This document shows positions 44,137 to 56,200 of a stretch of DNA of 64,000 nucleotides, one piece after another. Source of the stretch: Clonostachys chloroleuca (taxonomy: Eukaryota > Ascomycota > Sordariomycetes > Hypocreales > Bionectriaceae); contig JBANAY010000003.1 in NCBI GenBank assembly GCA_037952775.1, positions 26,040,001 to 26,104,000 on the forward strand, read 5' to 3'. How positions within the stretch are numbered: position 1 is the stretch's first letter; every line of letters starts with the position of its first letter. The position numbers and the translations under genes are program-made. The notes beneath the pieces are model-generated. The model ran no database searches, was not told the DNA's origin, and saw only the letters and a program-made list of their open reading frames with translations.

Positions 44137-46261
44137 TCAATCTGCCAAACAGTTGAAGCAAAAGTCTCCCCCGCACCGATAATTATCTACACCGCACACT
44201 GCCTGTGTCAAATTGGTGGCCTTGGGCGGCGGGTCTTTTCTTGGGCGTTTCTTAGTTGGCGTGTCGTAAATCCCCGACCTCCTGCTGTGCCTGTCGGACC
44301 TCCCTCTCTTTCGACGGGAGGAGCTAAAGAGATTTGGTATAGAGACTGCGTGCTTCTCACTGAGCAGCATCTCATCCTCCTCCTCGTCCGAGAGAAGGGA
44401 CAAAATGGACCGGCGAGTCGACGGAGTTCTAATGGTTGCAGTTCGTGCATGTCGAGGAGTGAGTGGCATCTTGGATACTCTGTGGGGAGTTGCTGAGCCT
44501 CGATCAGTTGGGGGTTTGGCTGGTGAGTGTTTTGTGCCTGTCTGCTCGATATGTTTCGTAGGTGAAATATACATCATCTCGGGGTTTCTTGGTAATTTGG
44601 CGTCCTGAGAAGCGATTGGTTGTTTAGGAGGCGATTCCGATTTCAAGGGGAGTGGTAGTTCATTGTCGGCTGAGAAATCTCGATTTCCAGTAGATCTTGG
44701 AGGTGAGAGTGGCGCCGATGGTGTATGTACACAGGCGGTGGTGGTTTGAAGAAGTGATAGATCCGTCGTGCCATCCTCAGACTTGATGCGGGTATGATCT
44801 ACATCGATGCCGTTGCTTCTCCTGTGTTCGTTGATAGTATTACCTCCTTGGGAGGCGTCTTTTCCCCCTGTTTCTGCGCAGACCAAGTCAGGACCTGGCA
44901 TATCATGGTTGAGCACGGCCTCAGAGCCTGACATCTCATGGTCTACCAAACCCTCTAGAGTCTTGGTAGCTTCCAGAGTCTGGCTCTCATCGTCGAGAAC
45001 CACATCTTCTCCAGGCCTTGTCGCACTATCTGAATCGTGGGGTGGAGATTCACATCTCAGCTTATGGGTGTTTCTATCCCCATCACTATCCGATGTATCA
45101 ACCACTGATGTTGGGGGGTGGGGAGCACAGAGCTATGTTTCTCCATTGATATATGTCTGTATTGTTTCCGCCGTTGTTCTGATATTTCTGGGATTTCCAC
45201 GGACACTCTGTCCTGAGTACCGGTAGTTTCATCTCTGGTGGAATTGGAGCCAGCAGGAGGACTGGCTATAGAGGTCGTGGCGGGCTCTTCAACCACCCTG
45301 GTTTCGGCTCCTTCTTTGGTCTGGGGAGCTATTGTATATTGCTCTGAGAGTAGCTCATCCTCGTCATCTGTCATGTACTTGGATTCCTGCGCTGGCTGCG
45401 CGTTCTGCGAGTCGCTATTTGCTGGTTCATCCTTTGCTTCCTCCGTGTGGTCTTTTTTCTTCCCTTTTGAAGAAAACCGTGAAGTAAATAGCGATTTTTG
45501 TACACGCTTCTTTGGCTGGGATAGGGGTAGGGACGCTGCGCCGGCTCCAGGCCCGGAGATTGATGTAGGTAGCGAACCAAATGGAGCAGACATGAAAGGG
45601 GGGTATAAGTTGGTGAAAGGTAACATCGCGGGATGCTGGCCAGGCGAAGGGAAAGCCGCCCCAGGCTGTCTAGGGAAATGGGGTGGCTGCTGGCCATAGG
45701 GGAAAGGCCAAAATGGAACAGTATTTGGACTTGGTCCCCAGAATGACGGGGAAGCCCGAAATTCCAGGGGTAGCCGCCCGTGGGAGCCAATTCTTGTAAG
45801 TCTGTCGATGCGCTTGGGGCATCTTTCGGAGCCGGAGGTGGTCCTGAAGGCAAGGCAGGCTCTTCATCGTCTCTAACTGAGCCGTTGCTGGCATGACTTT
45901 CGCCCTCCCAGTCCTCCAATAAGATCCCCTCATCCTCCTCCTCTTCCTCTCCGTCAAGCGATCCTATATCCCCATCATAGCGCATATTAGCGAGATGTCC
46001 GTTATCAACCACGATCTCACCGGTTTCGAAGTCGATCTCGTCCCCGATATCCTCGAAATCGCGGCCATATTTGTCGAATATACTGGACATGGCAGCTTGG
46101 AATCTGTTTCCAACGGCTTCGCGCTTCTTGGCGAGCTGCACATCGGGATCGCGCATCTCGGAAACCTCGTGCGGTTGGAAATTGAGCTCGTCGCCATCCT
46201 CATCTTGCGCTCCCTCAGCAATCAGCTGCGCCAGCCGGGATCGGTTTGTCGGCGGCTCCAT
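44137..46261 (-). CDS. SCM3: CENP-A chaperone Scm3 (HJURP family)
   Basis: Loads the centromeric histone H3 variant. About 708 residues if two missing bases are restored. The Scm3 core is near the N-terminus: FQAAMSSIFDKYGRDFEDIG, then DEIDFETGEIVVDNGHLANM, a very characteristic block. After an acidic run and a Pro-rich middle (PFWPFPYGQQPPHFPRQPG), a Ser/Thr-rich basic region with several TPTKK or SPTK motifs follows. It ends with a small Cys cluster (CGVDNYRCGGDFCFNCLAD), probably a zinc or DNA-binding module. The frame shifts at the GGG of the sense strand (plus 45755-45757) and again at the six-base run at plus 45113-45118. Each is fixed by one base. Divergent from ATG6. Confidence 0.9.
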
Positions 46262-46842
46262 GGCTACCCGTGTTTTTGTTCCGGGGCCGAGAGCAATTCG
46301 AATTTCGATTCTGAAGGTAGAGAACTAAGAGATGCATGGCATGCCTCAGAACAAGGGTTGTTGCACCGTGTGCAGAAATCTCGAGCCATCGCCATGCATC
46401 TTTGTCAATGTTGAAACTATCCCACATATGGCTGGTTGGAGCGGCAACAGACTCCAGCGTGGTTGCACTGCTCCACACTGAAGAGAGCTGCCCAGTGCTG
46501 CGACAGAGGGGCCTTGTTCATTGGTGGGCCCTGAAGAGCCGCCTGGGGACCCTGCAGGTACCTCCTGATTAAGCAAGATCACCCACTGATGGGTCCCGGA
46601 GCTTCGAGGACTTGCCCAACGTCACACCCTCCATCGTCGTGGGGCAGTTGAAGCAGGCACATCATCAGCAGCTTGAGTTCGCCCTAGTTAAGCATCTTCA
46701 GCTGCACCAGATTCAACGCCAGCACCTTGTTGCCACGAAGCGGTCTGACTTTCCCCCTTACTTTCCGGCCCGAGCATACAACTGCATATGTGCATCATTT
46801 CCATCCCAAGCTTGGGCTAAGTAGCTTGGCTCCGCGCACACG
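46262..46842. promoter_or_regulatory. Divergent promoter region between SCM3 (-) and ATG6 (+)
   Basis: About 580 bases between outward-facing starts. Several open frames overlap on both strands and look accidental. No specific site assigned. Confidence 0.45.
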
Positions 46843-48373
46843 ATGTTTTGCCAGCAGTGCCGCCAGCCGCTCCGGCTTGATGGCTCCCTCGAAGATTTAA
46901 ACCCAGCAGCGTACGGACTTCTTGTCTGTGAGTGTCACACACAAATACATTTGCTTTCAACGTATGCTTACTCAATGCGACGCAGCTTCCTCTACATCCC
47001 AAGCGCCTTCACAGTCACCGACCATCACACCTTCAAGAAACGATGCCCAGGCGCAACCCAGAAAGTCCTTGTATGACCAAGTGTCGCAAAGTGCCAGCCA
47101 GCCGACTTTTAAACGAAACCAAGCCAGCGGTCCCCGCGATAATTCGATGTCGTTCATCTATCTTACTGAATCTCAAGTAAATCACCCAGGTTCCTTCCAG
47201 CCCGAACCTCCCTCAAGTCCGACCCCAGCCCCAGCTCCCCAGCGATCGAACGCCGCGAGGAACGATGCAGAGAGCCAAAGCAAGCCGAGAGGAGACGAGA
47301 TGAGCAGGATTAATCGTCTGTTCGAAGTCCTCTCCTCAAGGTCCGATATCGACCATCCAATATGTGTCGAGTGCACTGAAATGCTCGTGGACGGCCTCCA
47401 GAAGAAAGTAGAAGACGCCACGAAAGAGAGAGACATATACGTTAGGCACCTACGCCAAGTAATGGCAGAGAAGCCCAATGCAGCGGACGTAAAAGCACAG
47501 AAGGAGGCGCTAGCCAAAGCTGAGAAGGACAAGAACGCTGCTTTACAAGACTTGAAAAAGTTGGAGCAAGAAAAAGATGCCCTGGACGCCGAGATAGTCG
47601 CGCTGGAGGAGGAGTCAAGGCAGCTTGATCTGGAAGAGGATAAGTTCTGGAGGGAACGCAATGCTTTTGCCGCGGCCATGGCAGACTTCCAGTCGGAGCG
47701 GGATAGTGTGAACGTCAAGTACAGCCATGACTCGCAGCTTCTAGACCAGCTACAGCGGTCAAACGTTTATAACGACACATTCTGTATAAGTCACGATGGG
47801 AGCTTTGCGACAATTAACGGGCTGCGGCTAGGCCGACTTTCAAACAAGCCGGTGGACTGGCCCGAGATCAATGCAGCATGGGGCCACGCCTTGTTACTGC
47901 TCGTAACTGTTGCGGAAAAATTGGATTATGAGTTCCAAGGTCTCCAGCCACAGCCGTTAGGCAGCACATCGAAGATTATTCGGTATGAAAACATGAGCCC
48001 GGCATCAAGCAGGATCGGGTCAAAGAGCTCGCAACCAGCCCCAAAGAAGCACGTTTTAGAGTTATACAGCTCGGGGGACATGCCGCTTGGGCTCACATTC
48101 ATGCATCGCAAGTTTGACAACGCCATGGTTGCTTTCCTCGAGTTGGTCAAGCAACTAGGCGTCCATGTGGAAGGGCAAACCGAAGCTACGGGGAATTCTC
48201 TTAGCCTGCCTTACAAGATTGAGGGGGACAAGATCGCCGACGTGAGCATCAAGCTCGGCATTGCGCAGGATGACGGGTGGACAAAGGCGTGCAAGCTTAC
48301 CTTGACTTGCTGCAAGTTCCTTCTTGCACACGCCAGTAACATGAGCTCAGGCATACGACGAGCGAGTCGGTGA
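46843..48373 (+). CDS. ATG6: Atg6/Vps30 (Beclin 1)
   Basis: Shared subunit of PI3-kinase complexes I (autophagy, with Atg14) and II (endosomal sorting). Exons 46843-46927 and 46986-48373; 490 residues. N-terminal zinc-like MFCQQCRQPLRLDGSLEDLN, a disordered linker, a BH3-like segment with RINRLFEVLSSRSDIDHPIC and a CVEC pair, and a coiled coil (about 170-280). It ends with the BARA domain, including FCISHDGSFATINGLRLG, NAAWGHALLLL and LELYSSGDMPLGLTFMHRKF. The intron is 58 nt with GTGAGT and CGCAG ends. Confidence 0.96.
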
Positions 48374-49961
48374 TCAAGGAGCTTCCCGGGATGTGGCCTG
48401 CAATGTTCTGCATGCATGGAGCAACATATAAGCAAGTGAGCTTAGGATTCGGAGTCGGAGTTCTCTTCAGATGGGCGGCGGCACAAATCGGGTCGGGCCT
48501 AGGCATGTGACGATTCCCGACATTAGGCGTTTGGTATGTACGACTGAAATGAATGGATTAATAATGCAGATATATTGCTGCAGTGTTCCCAGAGGTGAGA
48601 ACTTGGCCGCTTCTGTCCGCGGCCTGATACCCCTCATATTGTGTATGTTGCCTTGCAACGAATTGCCGTTTCCCACGTTGAACCTTGGTTTATGACCCGT
48701 CATCTTACAGTTTACTGCATAGCACGTATTACCGAAGTTCCCAAAGGAGCCGTGTCAGAGGCCCGGAGCCAGTCGTCGTTCCCCCAAGCCTCGTGACCGT
48801 TTCTGTTTCCCGACTTTCTACCCAGGAAGAATCACGCAATCATATTCCGACCACGGGTAATATGAGACATGGAGGATATTCCAGTACTTTGTCCGGAGTA
48901 AATGCTATTGGGGATGACTGTAGTAGGTCTGCTAGCCCAACAGGCCGTCTTTCGTATTATCATGAAAAGCTGGCTTCGCCTCAATCCACCAACGCCACCG
49001 TCCGCCGTCAAGTGTCTAACTCTCCGAAGCCTATCTATCTCTTCGCATTCTTACTTGCTGGGGCTGTTACACCAATCATGCAGCCAGTGAGGCGCTAACC
49101 AGGGCTGCCTGTCAGCAGTCCTGATGAACATGCAAGGCAAAAGGTGGAGCTATCAATATGCATGGGTAATGCTACCAATAATGCTGAGGCACAATGAGGC
49201 CTCGCTGCGGGGTCGCCAGACCGTCTGGGAACTAAAGCATCTCGTTTGCCTGAGTCACAAGCCGCAGCCTGCAGCCACTCAATCCTCGCTTCTGCCTAGC
49301 GAGATGCCTCATGGTCTTCAGAAAGGGTGTGGTGGTGGTGATGATGATGACGGCGGTGATGCCCTCGGCCTGGGAAGCGTCGACTGCTTGAAGGTTGTAT
49401 TTCCTGCATCTTGGCCGTCAAAATAGCACGGGTTCAGCTCGGAAAATGCAAATCAGTGGCCCCCAATGGGAGCCGGCACATTTTGCTCTGCCATGCTCCT
49501 GCATGATGGTGATGCATCCAATGCATCAACCTGCATTCCTCCAGGATTGCCGGCCTCTCATTCGCCGATATGCAGACGCTAGATCCCTTGCTGGGCTGAA
49601 CACCGCCGCATTTTCCTGTCGTGATCTTGAGTGTTTGGGTGGCACGGTTGCCTGCCTGCCCATGTGGATAACGAAGGCTTGATGAGGGCCTTGTACGGTT
49701 TACGAGAGTCGGAATTCTTCAGTGATATGTCAAGCTAGATGGCCCAATTACTTATAGCCTCCTCCCTCTTTACATTTAGTCTGGTGTTGCTTTCCTTCAT
49801 CCAGTGTTGGTTTTGAATCATCAACTCATCAACTCACCTGAACCACATACCTTGATTTATACAAATTATACACTCGCCAACCTTTTATTGTCTTTCTTCT
49901 TATTCTTCTTTTCTTCTGCTTCTTAATATCTTCAACCCATCAAATACATAAAATCACAATC
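48374..49961. other. Long intergenic region upstream of the AAA+ ATPase gene
   Basis: About 1.6 kb. A run of GGT and GAT triplets lies at 49330-49360. A strongly pyrimidine-rich leader (49885-49945) directly precedes the AAA+ start. Open frames 48685-49098 and 49124-49682 lack good starts or any recognisable domain. Confidence 0.5.
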
Positions 49962-52538
49962 ATGTCGGTCGCCTCTGATATTCAAGTAATTCGCCATGGG
50001 GGCCGTGATGGCTTCGAATCTGATTCAGCCTCCTCTGTCTCCTCTGTCTCCCGCCGCCGCTCGTACCGCCGCCGAAAGAGCTTCAGGGCAGCCAAAGAAC
50101 CATTCAAGGTCGATGGCAAGGTCCCTGACGTGGTTCACACTCTTGAATATATCAACCAGTGGGACAACTCCATCCTTGGCAGTAAGTGTCCCTCCCTCAT
50201 TACTACAAGGTCACATTAAGACTAACTCATACGCAGGCCGATACAGCGCCACTGCATTCAAGAAGATTCCTGAGAATCACTACGATGATGCCGATACCGA
50301 CTTGGATGCTGACTCTGGGCCGATTGAGCGTCCAGTCCTGGAGATCGTGACCAGTGTCTACTCTCGTACGAGCTCTCGCCGAGGCGGACGTCCAATGCCC
50401 CCTGGTCGTAGAGCCCCTGCCCCGTATCGAGCCCGCGCTCAGGGCGGTGGCCGCCCAGTCACTGCGGCATTCGACGCGGCGGAGTATGGAGCCGATGAGT
50501 ACAACTCTGAGTTCGATGAGGTTGAGCCCAGGAACTCTCGGGGGCCTGAGACAACAGAGCCTCTCATGAAAATCTACTCGGAGCCTCTGAGAAACGCCCT
50601 CAGGGCAGTTGTCGCATACTATCCCTACGCAAGGCTGACCGACAAGGAACTCAATATTCCTGCTCCATATCGCGCATTGTACCATCATCGTGACCAGTTG
50701 GCTCACTACCGTAATCACCAGCCAGCCTCTCACACACCCGAGTACGCTGCCACCACCGCAAAGCATATCGATATCCTTTTATCATTCCTAGACGAAGCCA
50801 ACGGTAAGGAGATCAGCCGTGAGGAGGACCGTCATAAGAGACAGGTCCCCGTCGCTACATTCGAGTACTTCTGGCTCCTACTGAAGCCGGGAGAGGTCGT
50901 CTATGCAAAGCGTTTCGATATCTGGACACCCTACGTTATCAGCAACATCCAAGGAAACGATGACATCTATCCCTCTTACAATTACTACAGGGTGCATGCT
51001 TGGCATCTGGAGTCTAATGGCTCCAAGGTTGAGCGTTTCATGGATACCTTCTCTGTGCCCCCTTGGCACGGGGAACAGGCGATCAGCAGTCTGCCTGTTG
51101 TCCCAGCCCGGTTCTGGAAAGAAGACTTGAAGGCACAGGGTGGCCGCTCCATGAGAGAGAAGTGCATCGCTGAAGGAAAACTCTACTGGGACCTCCTCAA
51201 GGGGCCAGCCTACATGGAGTACGACGGTTTCCTTGTCACTTCAGGCTCAGGCAGTAGATTGGCCAGCGGGCCGACTGGCTTCATGTGTGGCCGTGTCATT
51301 TGTGATGCTGAGGGCTTCAGCAAGTACTCGAGCTATAATAACGATATGGTTGCGGCACCTCCTCCGCCTCATCGAACTTTCCCAGGCGGACGCCGCCCAG
51401 CACCACCACCAAGCAAGGACCATCTCCCCAAGTCCCTGCCTCGATGCCCATGTGAAATCTGCATCGAGAATGCCCCTAAGGACATGCCCCATGACAGCCC
51501 CTACACCAACTTCGAGGACCTCGACCCGGTGACCGATACCCCCCGGACAGTGAGCTGTTCTATCTCGTACTTAGCAATACCATTCCAGCCTTCATCTTGG
51601 GCCAGCGTCGCTGGGGCCACCTGAACCTCGAGTACATCAAGCCTGTCAAGACTGACAAGGAGGCTTTCAAGTACCTGGTTCTCGACGACGAAATCAAGCT
51701 CACTGTCAAGGCCCTTATTGGGAAATTCGCAGCTGGCATCGATGCCCCCATCACTCCCTGGGGTAACGACTTTGTGAAGAACAAGGGTGAAGGTCGCATC
51801 TTCCTCCTCCATGGAGACCCCGGTGTAGGAAAGACCTGCACGGCCGAGTGCATCGCCGAGCTGACCAACCGGCCATTGATCTCCTTGACCAGCGGTGACC
51901 TCAGTGTTAATTCATACCATGTCGAGCACAAACTCAGCTACTTCCTTGAACTCGGACACCGGTACGGTGCGCTCGTCCTTCTCGATGAGGCCGACGTCTA
52001 TCTCGAACGCCGCAGATCCAAGGACATCTCCCGAAACGGACTCGTCTCTGTATTCCTCCGGGCACTTGAGTACTACCGTGGTGTTCTCTTCCTCACAACC
52101 AACCGTGTCCAGTCCTTCGACACCGCCTTCCTCAGCCGTATTCACGTGGCACTCCACTATAAGAACTTGACCGATGATGATAGGGAGCGCATCTGGACCA
52201 ACAACTTCGAGCGTCTTGACCGGGACTCATCCGGCAAGGTCCACGTATCCGTGCCGGCGCGCGAATACATCTGGAACAGCCGCGACGTCCGCAGCCTGGG
52301 CTGGAACGGCCGCGAGATCCGCAACGCCATGCAGACGGCCCTTGCCCTCGCCGAGAACGAGGCCAAGGAGGACAACCTGGAACTGGTCACCATCTCCGAG
52401 AAGCACATGCGTGCCGTTGTCAAGATCAGCTCCGGGTTCAGGGACTTCATCAAGACCTCGGCCCCGCTCAACGGAGGAGAGTATGAGCTCTCCAGCGAGG
52501 GCGAGGCAGATTCTGAGAGAGAGTACTCGGATGCGTGA
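49962..52538 (+). CDS. AAA+ ATPase with fungal DUF7025-type N-terminal region
   Basis: Exons 49962-50181 and 50237-52538; about 840 residues with one base restored. The N-terminal half has Arg/Ser-rich and Gly/Arg-rich segments, then a conserved region (VPVATFEYFWLLLKPGEVVY). The middle has a Pro-rich loop and a Cys pair (RCPCEIC). The C-terminal AAA+ domain has Walker A GDPGVGKTCTAE, Walker B ALVLLDEADVYLE, a sensor LFLTTNRV and an arginine finger region FLSRIHVAL. This architecture is common in filamentous fungi, often in many paralogues; the substrate is unknown. At the six-C run 51539-51544 the frame shifts. With one C restored it reads TPPDSELFYLVLSNTIPAFI into the ATPase half. Confidence 0.88.
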
Positions 52539-53215
52539 GCGGGTGACGGGCCTTGATATTCATTCTCGATCTATTACCACTTTTCGGTTTCATTAAGACT
52601 TTCCTTCACTTTTCTTCTATAGGTTGGGTTATCACGTTTGCTACCCATTTCAGTATGAGATAATGACTTTTGATGATATGATATGAACGACGACGGCCAC
52701 TCAGATTGATTTCGGGCCAGGACGCAATGAAGAAGATAAACCGTTAAATCCTACAACCAATTTCAGATAAGATACCTATCTGTTATGATCAAATTCCACA
52801 TGACAATTACATGCGCCCCTGTGCAAACTACCTATTTAGCAATGTGAAGTACTTGTTGTTATCTCCGGGAGTAAAACAAGATCCAAATCCAAACATGAAA
52901 GAGAAAATAGGGGGATAAGGGATGTGATACGATATGTTTTAAGATATATAGAATAATATGTAAGTCACTAGATCGAGAGAATCCCAAGGTCCAATGCACG
53001 TATCCGCATACACATCAACGATGATCCTTTTTCAACTAGCTCACCGGGATATATCCTTCCTGACAGACAATTAGATTCGAAACAGGCCGTAGCATTTATT
53101 CAAAAGCATTTATGTAAATTCAAACTCTTTCCCTCCTTGTATTCATCTATTGTCCCACTTTTCCAAACCAGGGACCCGCGATTCTAAATGTTAAGAAATA
53201 TTTCAAACACACTTC
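52539..53215. other. Convergent intergenic region
   Basis: AT-rich 3' flanks of the AAA+ gene (+) and the ABC transporter (-). Nothing specific seen. Confidence 0.45.
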
Positions 53216-56200
53216 TCATTTACCACCGTAGATTTTTTCCCTCAGGAGGTCCGGCTCACCAGTATTTTCACACATCTCCCTAAAGAGGCCTCCCTCCTTC
53301 TCCCAAAGCTCCCTTGGCGTGCCATATTCTACTATTTCACCACCGCCGAGAACAAGAACACGATCGAAATCAATGACGGTGCTCAGTCGGTGGGCAATAA
53401 CAATCAGAGTGCTGGTGGTGAACTCCTCACGGATGCTTCGTTGAATCAGCGCGTCCGTCTTCATGTCCACGGCGGATGTGGCCTCGTCAAGAACCATGAC
53501 TTTGGGCCGCGACACGATGGCACGAGCCAAACAAAGAAGCTGCCGCTGGCCTTGGGAAAAGTTACCGCCTGACTCGGACACGGGGCTGTTTAGATCCTTG
53601 AAGACATTGGAATTGCCCTGGCCGCCGGTAGGCGTTGCAGCTCCCGACGCGTCACCTTCACCGGACTCGATCAGATGAGCACGCGCCAGTGCCGTCTTCA
53701 GTTCCTCGTCGCTTCGATGGTTAAAGGGGTCAAGATTACTTCTGATCGTTCCCGAGAAAAGAACAGGATCCTACAATGGTTTATTAGCTTTGATGCACAT
53801 TAATAGATGGGGTTCAACATACTTGAGGAATAATCGACAGACGAGAGCGAAGGGTGTACAGGTCAATCTTGGACGTATCTATGCCATCGATGTGCACTGA
53901 ACCGGATCGTGGTTCTAGGAATCTGAAGAGGCCGAGTGTCAACGAAGACTTGCCAGCACCTGTACGTCCAACAACACCGATCCGTTCGTTAGGCCTGACA
54001 TCGAATGTGATTCCCTTGAGCACTGCGGGAAGGTTCTCGGCATATCCAATAACGAGATCCTTCACCTCAATTCTACCAGAGGTTGGCCAAGACGCTGGTG
54101 GAGTTTGACCCTCCTGAGACTCTGTCTGGAGCTTTGAATATTCAATGACTCTCTCAGCAGCGTTCATGTCTAATTCCAGCTGTGAGTAACTTCGTATGGT
54201 CCAAAGAATGTTACTTGTGAAGTCGAGAGCGAAAGACAATGCAAACCCAGCCAATGCTCCGTCCACTCCGGGTGTGAAGATGACGACAAATCCAATGATA
54301 GTCGTGAAAACGGTTCCAACCATTGATGTTCGGAAACTTAGCCATCGGTTGCTAGACCAGATGCACATGGTAACAGAATCCCACAGATCCAGTTTCTGAT
54401 TCATTTTGTCATTATAAGCCGTCGTCTTCTCAAACGCTCGCAGAGTAGATATGCCGTTGAGCGTCGCGTTGAAGAGCTCGAATACAGGGGACTTTGATGT
54501 ACTTTCCAGTCGCTTAAACGGCCGGGCACCATCTAAGTACTTCTTGGAAATAACTCCAGCCACAACAATCAACACCGACGCTGGCAGAAGGACATATACC
54601 GACACCATAGAAGCGGCAATGCATGCGCATCCAACAGAAAGAAGATGCCAAACGAGCATACCAAGATTCATGCTTAAACGTTGGTCAATCGTCTCAAAAT
54701 CCGAAGTCAGGCGGTTCAAAATGCGGCCAACTGGAACGGTGTCAAGCCATCGTAGAGGAGTTCGCAGGACACTGCCGAGGGTTTCTCGAAACAAGGTTCT
54801 ACTGGCCATGATACTCATCCAGAACGCCCACCAGAACCGAAGAGTTCCAATGATACCTGCCGCCAAGGACAACCCACAATAGATGCCAAGATAAAAAGTG
54901 AGGCCGCGAGTGTGCGAGGGGGCAACAAGTAACTGTGGGCTATATGCCGGTTCTTGGAGGGTCAGCCCGGGCATGATAAAACCTTGCGGGTGAAGAGCAT
55001 TGCCCGTTGAGAGACCAGAAGCGCTGTCATCACTTCCAGTCCAGATTCGAACCCACCAGGACCTAGCTAAGTTGCCTCCCTCGAATGCAGTATAGATCAG
55101 GACACACAGAAGCCAGGCAGGGACTCCCCCAGATGCCTTGATATACGCCGAATAAATCTGGGATTTGACCATGCCCTTCTCGCGCGTCTCATCCTGTATG
55201 AACTTCTTTCCGTCGGCATCAGGATCTGGGTCGTCTCCTATTTCTTCTTCGTTTGGAGGAGTCTCTACAGTCGAGGCTGCTTCTGATGCAACGGCAGTTG
55301 AGGATCCGGTTGCTTCATCTTCCTGGATTTCCTCCGGGGTCTGCTCGTGGTTCTTGATTTCCTGAAGTACCCCTGTTGCGGCCAGCTCAGAGGTCAATCC
55401 CGAGTGCAGAACGCCTTCTTCCCCCAACTCAACAAAGAATTTAGCCTTGGACTGCACCAGGCCTACGTGGTGAGTAACGAGAATCCGGGTACGCCCCTTG
55501 CAAATGGGACCTGAGATGCACTCTTCGAAAATCTGGCGGCCAACGTGGGCATCGACGGCGCTAAAGATGTCGTCCATGATCAGGATTTCAGCACGGGAAT
55601 AGATGGCACGAGCAAGCGTGATGCGCCATTTCTGACCACCGCTTAGATTGATCCCATTCGCACCAAGCTCAGTTTTGTCTCCATCCGTCAAGATATCAAG
55701 GTCTTTCTTTAGCGCACAGACTCGAAGAACCTGATGGTATCGAGATTTGACAAAAGGTAGTCCGAACAGGATGTTATCTCGCAAAGAGGCGCTTTCTAAC
55801 CATGGCGTCTGGGCGATAAAAGCAACACTACCCGGTAGAATCCAATTGCCTGGGTGCGCATTCAAATCGTTACGTTCCAAGAAGGATGGCCGAGGGGGTG
55901 TGCGGATCTTGCCTTGTACAAGATCAGACTCTCCGATGAGGGCGGAAAGAATAAGACTCTTTCCGGTGCCAGTTTTACCAGTGATGACGGACAGTTCTCC
56001 AGCTGGGAAGGTCAAGTTGAGATTCTTCAACAGAAAACGTCCCTCGTCGGGTACCTCTTCATCCACAGGCCAAGAAATAGTCGCATCTTCAAACCCGACA
56101 TCGGGCCCTTCGGATACCGTCTGTTTCATCTCGGGCCCCTTCAAATAGGAGTCTACCCGGCGAATAGAAACAAGAGTTTCAAAAGCACCAGTCAGGAGCT

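Noticed and set aside
48685..49098. 137-codon frame downstream of ATG6
   Set aside because: The frame opens at TTG rather than ATG, has no domain and no splice context.
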